Below are positions 10,548-22,600 of a stretch of DNA of 64,000 nt, piece after piece. The position numbers were made by a program, and so were the translations under genes. The DNA comes from Bryum argenteum (lineage: Eukaryota; Streptophyta; Bryopsida; Bryales; Bryaceae): NCBI GenBank assembly GCA_037043015.1, contig CM073324.1:25126097-25190096 (forward strand), given 5' to 3'. Numbering within the stretch: position 1 is the first letter of the stretch; every line of letters starts with the position of its first letter. The notes under the pieces are model-generated. The model was not told where the DNA came from. It did not search any database and saw nothing but the letters and a program-made list of their open reading frames with translations.

Positions 10548-11525
10548 TTAACCCCTAAACGCGCCGAATGTCGAAAAACGACATTTTGAATGGAAGGCAG
10601 CAGCTTTGAATAGCCATATCTTCTTCATCCAAGATCTGTTTTGGATGAAATCACTTGGGTTAGGTTCCAAATTAGGTCTAGTTTGTGTTGTAAAATTTGC
10701 AAGCCTATACAACAAAGTATGAATTAATGGAATGCACTTTAGTGAAAACAACTCTTGTTTTTGGGTTTCCAAGCATGGGGCATGTATTACCATTGCAAGC
10801 CAATTATGTGAAATTAAAAATAGTTTTTCATGATTTCTTTTCATGGTCATGATCTTAAGGTGATTCTTAACAACTTTGTAGTGAGAAGTTTTTTGATCCA
10901 AATGATTTTGCTATTGGATTTGCAATGATGTTTTGTCAACAGGAAAAGTGAGAAAATGGATGATATTTGAGGAGCTATATCTCCTTCATCCACCGTTGGA
11001 TGTCAACTTAATTTTTTTGGGATGGCCTCCAATTAGAGTTTAGTCTAAGTGGTAGAAACCTTATTAAGATCGAAGATGTTTTGAAGATAAGACATGAAAT
11101 TGAATGCAAAGGGTCTAGTTTTGGACTATTTTTCCTTTGTAAAATGTTCGGTAGTTTTTACCATTGCATGGCTTTTATTTGAGCCAAGAAAAAATTTTGA
11201 TGAATTTTTGTTGGGTAAAGGACTTATTGAGATGAAGGTGGACATCTTTCTAGTTGGTGATTTTTTCATTGCAATAGGTATATTGGTAGCATTTCCACCT
11301 CAAAGTGAAAATGATAAAATTTTGTAGTTTGTTTTTAGTATTCAAATGCTATGATCTCCCGATCTATAAGGCCTCATGGCTCAAATTTGGTCCACATGAT
11401 CTTTGATAAGTCTATTACAAGTTTGTACGGTTGAGATCTTAATAGCTTCTCTTCATTTTCATCTATGACGATTTCTATGGAAATGTGCTTTTGTGCTAAA
11501 ATAGGCTAGGGCGTTTAGGGGTTAA
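10548..11525. mobile_element. TTAA-flanked inverted-repeat element, copy A (about 978 bp)
   Basis: It starts TTAACCCCTAAACGC and ends GCGTTTAGGGGTTAA, giving 15-bp inverted termini bounded by TTAA. The interior is AT-rich without a transposase. Interior segments such as the catgccccat...aaacccaaaaac motif (here reversed, near 10,770) recur in the copies at 35.3, 52.1 and 54 kb. It is MITE-like. The TTAA could be a target duplication, as in piggyBac-type elements, or part of the terminal repeat. Confidence 0.75.
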
Positions 11526-12023
11526 GGACGCAGACGCAGGGAGGCAATTAGAACTAGCATGAGGAACTCAAACTCAAGTTTTCCGCCTTCTTAGCCATGA
11601 AGGTATTGGAATAATATAAGTCTCCCACATACCCAAGTAAGCCATTCAAATACAAAACATTCTTCCTCAAATCCAAGGAAGTTAATGAGCCCGGAAATCT
11701 TGAAGGAATGTTGGATCTTGCATCAACCAATAAAAGAGGACCATTTGTTGAAGGGTGGGAAAAGACATGGGGAGACGGGGATCTAGAAAAATGGCAAAAA
11801 TCACATTCAATTTTCGTGACCATCTCGTCGATGTTTGCGCCCCGCCGGAGTGCGCACCCTAGTGTCCTTGCCCCTCAGTGTGCAAATCTGGAACTCTAAT
11901 TTCCCACACAAACTTAGTATCGCTTTACAGTTTATAGTATGGACTATGAAGATTGACCACAGTCTTCTAAAACTTGTGATTGGAATTGAAGTCACTAGAG
12001 TGCTCTTGGTCCCAATTGGCTTT

Positions 12024-12445
12024 ACACTACATTGAAGAAGGAAAACGACCAAGTGCTAACTTTGAGGTCCCCATAGTATGCTAAATTTTCATTGTGGATA
12101 ATGTTTTCATGGTCTTCTTGATTATATTTGAGTCAAAGCATTGCTTCGACTCAAACTACAATCAAGGAGACATTGAGGCCCAAAAATCATTGATTGGCTA
12201 ATGTTTAATTAGCTAATAAGAAAGGAGGGAAAATGGGAGGGTAAAAGAGAAAATGATGGTCATGATTTATATTAGAAAATTGAGTTTAAACTTGTCCCAA
12301 CCTGAATCATCTTTACACTACAAAAATGACCAAGCCACTCACGAATTAATTTTTGATTTATCATGGTCATGGCTCTTGGCCAAGAAACATGACCATGAAA
12401 ATGATTTTAATTTTCTTGGTCATGGCTCTTGGTCCATAGTGTAAA
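12024..12445. repeat. CACTA-like foldback region
   Basis: Two inward starts, tttaCACTAC at about 12,024 and tttaCACTACAAAAATG at about 12,310, face a single terminal TAGTGtaaa at 12,436-12,445. The inner segment has complementary arms built on GACCAAG and on the repeated tggtcatggctcttgg. A separate short stem-loop (gattatatttgagtc / gactcaaactacaatc) lies at 12,118-12,168. No transposase is present. A nested pair of non-autonomous CACTA-type elements is one reading. Confidence 0.4.
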
Positions 12446-14011
12446 GGGACCCTTAGGTAGCAACTATTAGGTCCTAAAAATTATCAAAAAAACACTTAAT
12501 TTACGATACCAATGTGTGGATATATAACTATGGGGTAGGACATAATTTAGAATGCCAATTTTACACATCCAATAATGGATGAGATTGAATATAATAGGAT
12601 AAACGAGATTTAAACACTTAAATTAGATATAATTAATATAATCTGAAGAATTGGTGTAGATTTAACATAATGTAATTTTGTATGGTTGAACTCTAATCAA
12701 ACACTTTTTGTCTTCAGTCTGTTTGTTTGACCAATTTTACATGAATGGTATATATGGCTCTATTCGATGAACATGCATTTACACAAGTCTATAGAATCTA
12801 TCTACCCAGACTTTCTGTAGGTCAAGCCGTTGAATAATTAAGACACACCTATATTAGCTTGGTGGGTCTTAGATAAGTAAGCATAGTAGTAGCCACATCT
12901 AGAAAGATCTACAATATTTCAAGAGTTTCGTGCATATACTAGTGACTAGTGAGAATATAAAGTTTTGGGAATAATTCAATCACTTTGGTGTGTTGATGTA
13001 TAATTTAAAGCAAGCTTGATGTAAATATATACATGGTTTCCATCAACAATAAAATCCCTTGTGTTGTCATATTGCATTTCATATTTCCATTCCTTAGCCC
13101 CTCTTTCCAATGGGTCCAATCATCTGTGCCCCCTACGTGCGCGTCCTAGAGCTCGTGCCTCGACGATTGTGCCCTCCTCAGCAACTGCGCCCCTATGCGC
13201 AGCCGACATCTGATAGTGTGCGGGCCGCCCGCCTGGTCTCTTGTGCCCGTCTGTTTTGTCCGCGTGATGACCCCTACCGACCCGATATAACAACCCTCGC
13301 CCAAAGGTGTCAAAATACATTGAAAATCAAGTTGTTTTGGCTTACTTGGGCCTGTAGAGGTTAAGGTAAGGCCCGTGCAGTTAACCTAAGATTTTGTCAA
13401 AATGTATTGCGCACTTTGTACAAGCTAGAATGAATAATTTTGTATACAAACTACAAATCAAATCTACAAACAATATAGGATCATTATTCATTGTATGGAT
13501 GAATTTTCTTACTTCTTGTAGAAGATATGGCTCCTTGAAGATTTAGTTTTTCAATTCAACCTAATTATGATTATATTTATGAAGATCTGGGTCATACACG
13601 TGTCACTAACAGTCAACTAACCAAAGAAATATAGATGGATGTGGGGAGCTAGAAATTAATGGCAGTCTGATTTCGGGAATTTTGGGCAATTTTGGGTTGA
13701 AGTTAACTTGGTCCCACGGAGGGCAAAATGCTTTCAGAGGCTACTTCTGTCCGGGCTCTATATATGGGACGAATCCTCTCGAAGGGAGTTGTTTGTTCAC
13801 TAATAGCAATTGGCAATCTCATTTTATTCCATTGTTTCACAACAAACCAAATTACACTATCAGTTGCATGCTTTGACCCTATTTGAGTGAAACTATTTAT
13901 TGTTATTATTCATTCAGTGGCATGTTAGGCTGTAGCAAATGGATCGTAGGGCAGATGCAGCAGCGTTCACAATCACAGAAAGGCATGGGTCACTCAAACA
14001 CTGAAATCACA
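12446..14011. other. Unassigned intergenic DNA with a GC-rich patch
   Basis: Nothing certain. The segment around 12,900-13,100 has a TATA-like stretch and an aataaaatccc polyA-like signal, followed by a GC-rich patch (13,110-13,290). This could be the edge of an old LTR, but no second LTR was found. Confidence 0.3.
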
Positions 14012-14124
14012 AAGCGGATGCTTAGGCTGTTACATCAAAGAGCTCTTATTTCAGGAGGGTTCGGTTACTAGTAAGCTTACAGAAGTGATGCACCAAACAC
14101 GATACATGCAATGTTGACACCATG
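14012..14124 (-). repeat. Relic of an SPH 3' flank, reverse orientation
   Basis: Read on the minus strand, this stretch contains atcgtgtttggtgcatca (as after SPH1) and a gaaataagagctctttga..cagcctaagcatc stretch (as after SPH3). It directly abuts the left target duplication of the large transposon, so the element inserted into former SPH flank DNA. Confidence 0.5.
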
Positions 14125-14132
14125 AGAACAAC
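14125..14132. repeat. Left 8-bp target site duplication AGAACAAC
   Basis: Identical to 29,434-29,441 on the other side of the element. Confidence 0.85.
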
Positions 14133-14280
14133 CAGGGATGTCACGGCGTCCGGACGTCCGCAGGGGGTTAAGGGAGCGTCTGTGATTTAGAGATTTTGGA
14201 CTCTTTACTTAAGGTAAATGGGGCGACCGGCCTTGGGATGGCCGTCGGCCCGAGCGACCTGCCCCCGACCAGAATCCAAG

Positions 14281-14282
<2 letters not shown>

Positions 14283-14334
<52 letters not shown>
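14283..14334 (+). repeat. Homopolymer A(52)
   Basis: Uninterrupted A run followed 65 bp later by a (TA) microsatellite (14,400-14,424) and a T-rich tract to about 14,470. Confidence 0.95.
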
Positions 14335-14336
<2 letters not shown>

Positions 14337-14736
14337 ACTGATAGTCTGGCCGTCCGAGGCTGTCCCGGTGGCAACGGACCGATCGGACAGCCCGACTGGA
14401 TATATATATATATATATATATATAATTTTTTTTTATTTTTTATTTTTTTATTTTTTTTTATTTTTTTTTTTCCCGATGGCCTGGGCGTCCAAAGCCGCCT
14501 TGGTGGGTAACTAAGGATGGCGGCCACTCCTCTTAACCTCAACCCTATTCTAATTTATTCCAACAACCATTTTGAATTTTTGCATAACTCCCCCTCTAAA
14601 GTTTTTCAAGATCCAGATTACACTATTTGGGGTTCCCGCGCAAATAAGATTCTCCTTGCTTTTAGCATTACGATCTCACTAATGGAAAAAAATCAACAGT
14701 TTAAATTTTACAAGTGACTACAAACTCAAGTTAACT

Positions 14737-15672
14737 TTAACCCCTAAAAATCCAGGGGTTTCCTCGACCTCCAGAACCAAAAACTGTCATTTTTCACCTT
14801 CATTGGGAGATGGGGAAATGGAGAAACTTTTTTTTCTGGTTTTAGACTTTGAACCGTAAGATCTTGTACCTAACTTGTATACAAACGACTGGTCAAAATT
14901 TCAACCGTTGGATGTTTTTCATTTGTGAGATCATAACAATCAAAGTTTGACCAACACTTTTTTTTTGCCGCTGCGTGAGAGGCATTGTCTAAATGGTGCC
15001 AAGGGCAACTTGATGATTCTTATTCCAAATATTTTTCCCTCATTTTTTTTCATGTAGGTAATCAAGTTGGTTATGCTCATGCAAAATTTTAGAGACCAAT
15101 TCCACTTTTTGACCTTAATGTAAAATATTTTATGAAAGAAGGTCTAAAAACAACCATATAGTAAAACAAGCACCACGTATGATATATTTAGTTTGAGAAA
15201 AATCTCGACGGTGAGAAGGTGCATTTATGATAATGTGAATTTCGAAAAAAAAAATCTTGGAAAAAATCCAAAATCTCGAATTTTGGCAATTTTTGAAAGA
15301 AAAAATTGTAAAATTACTAGAAATTGTGAAGATTGTTTTTGAAAGTTTTGGAGGCTGCCCTTGTAAAATTGGTAAACTTTTTGACTTCGGACACTTTGGA
15401 ATTTGAATAGTAATTTGGTAATGAACATATTTCTAAAAAAAAATAAATTAAAAAAAAATATTTTAAACCGCCCGTTTTGGACTTGAAACCTAAAATTTCT
15501 AGATGAAGGTTATAAAACTAAAATTTGACTTTGAAAATTTTACCACATACACATTACTGTATGGGGAGCACCCAATAAAAATCTTAGGCAAAAATATCAA
15601 TTTAAATGCTTAAAATGAGCTGCCCGAAATCTCAGAAAACCGAATCGGTTTTCCTGGATTTTTAGGGGTTAA
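14737..15672. mobile_element. TTAA-flanked inverted-repeat element, copy C (936 bp), nested in the 15.3 kb element
   Basis: The termini are a perfect 20-bp inverted pair, TTAACCCCTAAAAATCCAGG at both ends. The interior differs from copies A, B and D but is shared with fragments at 34,926, 49,045 and 55,320-55,740 (for example gagatcataa..caaag and the tttaccaattt..ttgcc segments). There are thus two subfamilies with similar ends. No coding capacity. Confidence 0.8.
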
Positions 15673-17670
15673 ATCCTACGGATGGATCTTCTAAACATTG
15701 CTTCAAATGAGGTTTTTCAGGCATGAAGAATTTAGGCAATTTTGCATCAAGGATATATAGGGATTAAGATCTCTTTATTTTATTTAAAATTTAAACCATA
15801 CTTAAGTTACTTTTGTGAATTGATTGATGATTCATTTAATCTTATTATCATGGTCCAAAAGATGTTACTTACTTCGTACTACTTCTGGCATGTTGATGTT
15901 TAACAACTAAAAAGAGAAAATATGATGATGTTCATGTGTTTTCTAGTTTAAATTACGTATTTTTCTTCAATGCCCAAATAGCAAACTTTAGGAACAAGCC
16001 TAATGTCTTAATTCACTGTAAAGGGCATTTGGTATTTTGGGGGTGTAAGTTCTTAGTGTCATTTGTCAAAAACACATAGCATCATAAGGGTCAAATAAGA
16101 TAAATAGAAAATCTTTACTTGAGGATAAGAAGACGCTTCCACAAAGATTACTTTTATTCAATACAAATTTTATTAACATATAAATCAAATGGAGTTAATA
16201 TCGTCAAATCGCATCTTAAAATAATATATCATCGTATATTTGATCATGTAGTAATATGAATTTCTATAATAAGATAATGAAGATACATCGCTTTCTACAA
16301 AAACCAAAAATAATATACGCCAAAAACGTGGACATGACTTATATTTATTCAGGAATTATGAACATTTACCAAGAACAAATAAATGAAAATCTATATCTAC
16401 ACATTGCGACTACGTAACTTGTTAAATAATTAGGAGAGTCTTATAGAAATATAATCTTTCATACTCGCACATACACTTGAAAGACAAATATCAGCACATA
16501 CTACTTTGTACCCATGTACTTCTCAATTCGGGTTGCATGAATTTGTATTGCAAGTTTTATGTTATATGTCTTTTTACTTCACATATTTATATATTTATAT
16601 GATGCTAATAGCCTTTCAATATTAATAGTACATGATTGGATATTCACTCTAACGCTCAACCACTAAAGGCCCAATCAAACATTTTGTGCTCTATTCCAAA
16701 TTTTGACAAGATGTATCCGATTTAAAAAGGATTCTTGTTAGACTTATTTTTTACCTCCGAGATGTAAGATGGGTTGGGAACCTCATTTACATTACAAAAC
16801 CTAGTTTCGAATCATGTATTGTTCACACCAACCCTTCAATCACAAACATGACAAGGTTTGCATAATATTGAATAACTTATTATAAAAGATAACCAGTAGT
16901 ATTCTTCATAGATAAGTATTGGCCTTTTATATTTTATCATATAAGATAAAATTTAAAGAAACCATACAAATAAATGAGTACTAAGAAGAGAATTGAGAAT
17001 TTTATTTTGCTATTGAAAGTTTTGGTGTCCTTAATCTATTACAAGAGAATTGTTAACAATTATGAGAATTTCAACTATAAACACGCAATTAAGCAATTAT
17101 GCACCCGGCTATTTAAAAGTGCACTTCGGTACTACGATGGCTATTGCTTGCAAAAATGGAATTTTTTATTTTTAAACTTGATTTTTTCTGGAAAAAAAGG
17201 TGTTTTGCAAAGAATATTGTGTATTGTCAGAAGTGGTAATATAAAAAGACTTCTAATGGCATTGTGAACATATTTTTGGTATAAATCCATGTGAATAATA
17301 CAAATATTTTTGTCCAGGGATATTTGAAATGCTTAGTATATGCTACAAATTGTGTAGATTATAGTTAATATATTTATGGTGAGCAAAATGACGCGAGCAC
17401 CAAACTGTTAATAAAAGTAGGCACCAAATTGTTCCAATGGACATTTAATAAAAATATACTCTATATTGTGCTTTGTATATATGTGGTAGAAAAGTATCTA
17501 AATACACAGATTCTAAACGTATACCAAGTTATGTATATAACTGATAATACAACTAAATTCAACCCATATGTCCATCGCAACAACACGTCTGAAAATAATC
17601 CTTGCAATCTTGTACTATCTAGTACGTATATACACTTAGAAACACCATGTGTACACAAAAAACACATGGA
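15673..17670. other. AT-rich interior of the large transposon
   Basis: No gene recognised. The small ORFs are lysine- and isoleucine-rich and match no family by eye. Confidence 0.4.
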
Positions 17671-20547
17671 CTACGTACTAATATCTAATGCGGCTTGCAA
17701 CCGGTCATCGTCGATAGCTTGGGTTTGCATTGCGATATATTCTAATATGTGGGCCTTCGCAGATTGGATAATGCAAATGTTGCTTGGAACCTGCACTCCA
17801 AAGACATTGCGGTTTCTCCCCTGTCTATGGCCAGACATGATTCTTTCTGGTTCGTCCGCCCATGAAAAAATACATGCCTCTTTCTCTATCCAATCGTGAT
17901 TCTCCCCAGATGGCTCCCACAATGAATCCAAACAGTTTGCATACCGTTGTAAAGAGGATCTCGGTCCGTCAACAACTCCCCCTCGTATGATTGGCCAATA
18001 CCAACAAACTTTCATCTTGATTTTATTCCGGCCTTTTCCGTCTTCAATCACCTTCCCTAAATAAAATGGAACACCCTCGTCTACTTCTGCACGATCAACA
18101 CTGAGGGCTACAAATTGTCCAGAAAGGATATCGGATTGAGGATCAAATTGGGAAAAGGATCGTCGCACCTTCCCGATACCGCTCTTTTCTTGGTTCCATC
18201 AAAGATGTGATCATGAGCCGTTCTTTGTGCCCTCTACGACCGCTTGGTTAGGTGGCCTCTCTCTTCGATGACCAAAGTATCCTCTAGCCTCGAAATTTGG
18301 AAGCATCGCCACTATTTGGTCCACAATAGTAATCTCGTGGTTTGATTCATTTCGATCGTCAATAACATCTATTGATGCATCTATAGTAGGTGATGTCTCT
18401 AATACCTCTGAAGGCCAAAGTCATGAAGAACTATGCTCGTTGCTACGATCTTTGCTTGGAAATTCGGCTAGGTATAGTTTCAAATGTTCGGCCTCTCTTT
18501 TTCGCTTCACCATTTTTTTCCGGATGTTGGAATCTTTGAATGCACCTTTCTTTGTATGCAATAAAGTCATCCAATGCCTTCAACTCCCTTTCATCACCGC
18601 AAAACACCTTTGCAAACGATGGTCGTTCTTCTTTATTTGGTAGCGATTGCAACGTCTTTGTCCCTAACTCAGGTCCCCATTTATCCTTGCTATAATGTTT
18701 GTGTTGTACTCGAACCTTACCGACCCCCTCTCGATTGTCCATATAGAATCGCATGTGGTGCGGAAAGGTTATGCCAACCAAAGAGTCCCCACCCGTCAGT
18801 AAGTGAGGGGTTATGAAGGACTTCCAGTTCCACACATTTTCTAAGAGTCTGGCGCTAACAAACGCCTCTGTTATGGATGTACCTTGTTCTATTAGACTAA
18901 GCATTTCTTTCAATGAGTCGATGTCCGACCTCTTCAACACATTAGATATACAACTAAAGCGTTGGTCGATATCTTCGTGTGTATGGCCCACTATAAGGAA
19001 AGAGAGCTCCACCTCTTGAAAAAAACCCAATCCCACCAATGAAACACATAGAGCAAAACATGTAAATGTTTTTATTCTCTCGTGTGCGATTATCCGCTTG
19101 ATACGTAATGTTGGAGGCAAGAAGCGTTTTCTCCTCTTCACATCTCCTATCACGCACGCAACAATGTGCGCTTCACTACCTGGTTGCTATCATGTTTGTG
19201 GTGGTGCGCGCCGAACCACACATCGCGCAAGATAAACCAATCCCATGTACGAGGGCTCCACACAAATGGGTCTTCACAAACCGATACTTTCGATGTTCTT
19301 CACGGTTTGACGATTCTCGCACCATGGTAGTGTTTTAATCCATGCCATCAACGATGATGCATATGTACAACTCCGGTGATATAGCACGACCTCTTAAATA
19401 TCCAATAATCCCTCCGTTCCTCCATCCGAATACGCAGATGCATCATAAACAACTCTTTTATTTTGATCCGAGCATCCGCATTCGTGGTTCCCTCCACGGC
19501 ACATTTATACTCCCAAAGAAATGATAACACTTTGAAAACCTCGAGAATGGGGGTACGGACATGAGGATATCCGATGCGCCACATCCTCCGGAACGAGCTA
19601 ATTGAAATGGTTTCTCCGTTACAAACTCTCTTCACCTCCTCGTCACGTAATTGAATATATCGAGGATCCGAGTATTCATGGGCGGAGAATAAGAGGCACC
19701 ACTTCGTTGTCATCCTTACGAAAAATTGAACGATGAGGTTGAGGACAACCAACTTCGTCCCACAAATGATTTAAATGAGGCCTCCGCCGCGACATTCTAG
19801 TCTTTCTCCGGCGGGTTTGAAAAAGGTCATTCTACGTGAATCGCCGCTCTTTCCATATATTAAACACTCCTTCTTCAGTTGTTTAAACCGTCTTTGTGAA
19901 TATCCAATGCCCAGAGCATAACAAGCATTGCAAACTTGTTTGCCATCTAACTTTGTGACAAATTTATCTCGTTGGAAACGTTCCGTCCGTGTATAAAAAG
20001 AAAGGCGTTTTGTCTCATCCAAGTATTGAATTGCATAAGTAGAAGCCCACGCATTATAACGCATGTCCAATAGATACCGTTCTTGAATGTCTCTCAAACA
20101 ATTTTGTTTGCATCCTCCTCGCCCTATTGCCCTTTGCACGCTTAGAAGAGATACCTTTGTAGATATACCTTCTGTAGAAGATGTCTCCCTGGAATCTCTG
20201 CTTCTTCTATTTTGCATAGAATATGGACGTCGGGCCGCTCTGACATGAATAAGCCCATCTACATGGGACAAATCTCGGATGTTGGAAGGAGTACTTTGAG
20301 AGAATGGAGAGTTCTCATCTACGGGGTTTGAAGCTATACTCTCGCTGAGAGACCTATCGGTGGATCCAGGTGTGTTGAAGTTGTCATGGAAATCAAATTC
20401 TTGTGCCAACCTCCGTACAGGTGGCGTTTGAGACCCATTCAATACGTCCTCGCCATTTTGAATGGTGGGTTCCATGGCTATCGCACGTAGATAAGACTTG
20501 TGCCAACGGATGATCAATCCAACACACATTCCAAGACGCTCTCCCAC
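17671..20547 (-). pseudogene. Decayed DUF7869-type transposon gene
   Basis: Five minus-strand open segments line up N- to C-terminal: 20,547-19,771, 19,752-19,348, about 19,330-19,150, 19,153-18,443 and 18,168-17,671. The first carries a cysteine-containing GGCKQNCLRDI block and a KQVCNACYALGIG block. The fourth carries the hallmark VGHTHEDIDQRFS, preceded in another frame by QADNRTRENKN. Both are typical of DUF7869 proteins found in plant and animal transposon-like genes. The hallmark region needs two compensating frameshifts between about 19,056 and 19,105, and frame breaks separate the segments, so the gene is broken or would need introns not seen. DUF7869 is often regarded as an RNase H-like transposase domain; that function is inferred, not shown. 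Confidence 0.75.
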
Positions 20548-22249
20548 AATCTCTCCAAATTAATGCAATGCATCGTCTACCCTAGTGATGCGTCTTTGCC
20601 ACCTCGGACGGGAATAACTTCGATCCATGCAATTGCGCGCCCGATTTTGAATGTATACTCCCTAGTTGCCAAGCCGACAACAACTTCTTCTCTTCGATAA
20701 CAATTCAAATGTCCTTCCCAATTGAGATGAAATGACGCGAGTAATACCATCTCCAGTCCGCCTTCACGAGCCGCCAGATTAATCGCGCTCCCACCGAACC
20801 GTTTGGATTAATGACATCGCTCAGACGTATTGGGTGTTTTGATGTACTAAAGGGATTTGGAAATTGGAGTATCCCATTGTCGTTGTTGAACTAATAGGAA
20901 CCTATACATTACAAACATGTGAAAATATGTGTGTAAGCAATAGAAAATATCATTCATTCAAACGAACATATATTCTAGGACATAAATTTTTGCTTCCAAA
21001 CATGATTGTTAATGTTGGTTACTAAGTTCGTAATGATATTGTATATAATTGTTAAGATTGTTTAAAGTTGTTAAATTACTTAGGATTATCTTGTGTACTT
21101 TATTTATATATAAATTAACGGTTTATCTACCTCTACAAACCTCGTATTGGATAAAATAATACAATGCTAAGTTTTGATTACATGGAAATAACAATAATCA
21201 TGTTTGATACCTTGTCCAAGACTATATTTTACACCTTAGGAATTGGATTGTTTGCGTTTCATAATACATTGCTAAAAATCGTTGATTGAAATAAAAAAGA
21301 CAATGACAACATGAAATGGCGTCAATTTACTTTGTACCTATGGCAATTTCTATTATAAATCCTACATCATGCTTTGAGCGTCATAAAAAACCACAAAGAT
21401 GGTGGTATTGTTTAGGATAAAGGAATAATTATTGCAATGACAATGATTATAGAAAGTTACAACTTACTTATAGGTTCAATTAAATTTGCAAGAAAAATAA
21501 TATTTGCAATATTCATTGTATGATCTATTATCATAGCGATGGATAGAATTATCATGTGTTCTTGTATGAATGCAATATATTATTGTTTGGAAAATATGGT
21601 AATTTTAAACTTTAACTTTAACTTCTACTACATTATAAAATTGAAAGTTGAATAAAACTTGCAATCAATGATTCAATTGCACTCAAGTAGGAACAAAGTT
21701 TTATAGAAGAACAAAAAATATTAAATCAAATTGGAACTAAATTATTCCCACCTCAATGAGTTAGCTTTATAGGGCTTAGAACCAAGTGGTGTTCACACCA
21801 CATGTCCATTCTTAGACATGCTCTTCAATAGATGTAAAATATATAGACCTGGAAACATACAACAAATAAACCGGAATTTAGCAATGCAAACACTTGTGCG
21901 TTAGAGATTATTCAACTAGTAACTTACATTTTGAGTCATCTTGGAATTTGAAAGAAAAAAAAAAAAAAAAAAAATTAATTTTCAGTCAAATTTAAGAATT
22001 AAAAAAATGATTCACAACATACAACAAAATTTCAAGAATTTAGTGAAACAATAACTTGTAGATTACATTATTTAGCCTTCTACTAAAATCATTCAATTGT
22101 TTTCATAATTATAGAAAGTTTTTTAAAAAACTTAACATACAACAAAATTGCTATAATACAGCAATAAAAATACCTTTGATTAGACATCCCTCAACTAAAA
22201 AATGACATTATTTCATTTAAAAAAAAAAAAAAAGGAAAAAAAAGAAAAG
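20548..22249. other. AT-rich spacer between the two divergent transposon genes
   Basis: No gene seen. Poly-A tract at about 21,954-21,974 and A-rich run at 22,220-22,258. Confidence 0.4.
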
Positions 22250-22430
22250 AAAAAAAAAGAGAGGAGGTGGTAGAGGTGTTCGCCCGGGCACCCAGCCCTG
22301 CCTGCGCTTTGGCGGGGTGGACTGCGGTCGAGTGCGGCGCGCGCACCGCACTCGACCGCAGGCCACCCGCCAAAGAAGCGCAGGGGCTGCAGTGCCCGGC
22401 GAACACCTCTACCACCTCCTCTCTTTTTTC
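22250..22430. repeat. Near-perfect GC-rich palindrome, arms about 85 bp
   Basis: The left arm begins GAGAGGAGGTGGTAGAGGTG and the right arm ends in its complement (CACCTCTACCACCTCCTCTC). The arms meet at GCGCGC near 22,340 with essentially no loop and differ at roughly ten positions. A-rich and T-rich flanks extend the symmetry. It lies midway between two divergent gene relics. It may be two abutting terminal inverted repeats, a foldback element or a hairpin-RNA source. Confidence 0.85.
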
Positions 22431-22465
22431 CATCCGACCTCCCCGCTTCGATCTTCCGGCACACT

Positions 22466-22600
22466 TGCCGTTTCTTCCTCCTCCGCCTTGCTCGTGTTTT
22501 TGAAGGTCGTTGTTGCCGCTTTCTTCCTCCTCCGCTCTTGCTCGTGTTTCGCAGTTTGCTATTGCCTTTTCTTCCTCCTCCGCTCTTGCTCGTGTTTCTC
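22466..22600 (+). repeat. Three tandem copies of a CTTCCTCCTCCGC-TTGCTCGTGTTT unit
   Basis: Direct repeats of about 50 bp, each containing ttcttcctcctccgc and ttgctcgtgttt, immediately after the palindrome. The following 150 bp contain repeated gtaccgaatcgc words. Confidence 0.75.

Noticed and set aside
10548..11525. Firm assignment of the TTAA-flanked family to piggyBac
   Set aside because: TTAA is palindromic and could be part of the terminal repeat; no transposase and no empty site are available.
12700..13110. Solo LTR
   Set aside because: TATA-like and polyA-like signals are present, but no TG..CA ends with target duplication could be established.
14168..14542. Overlapping ORFs of about 100-124 codons on both strands
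   Set aside because: They are translations of the A(52), (TA)n and T-rich tracts (poly-Lys, Tyr-Ile, poly-Phe) and have no coding character.
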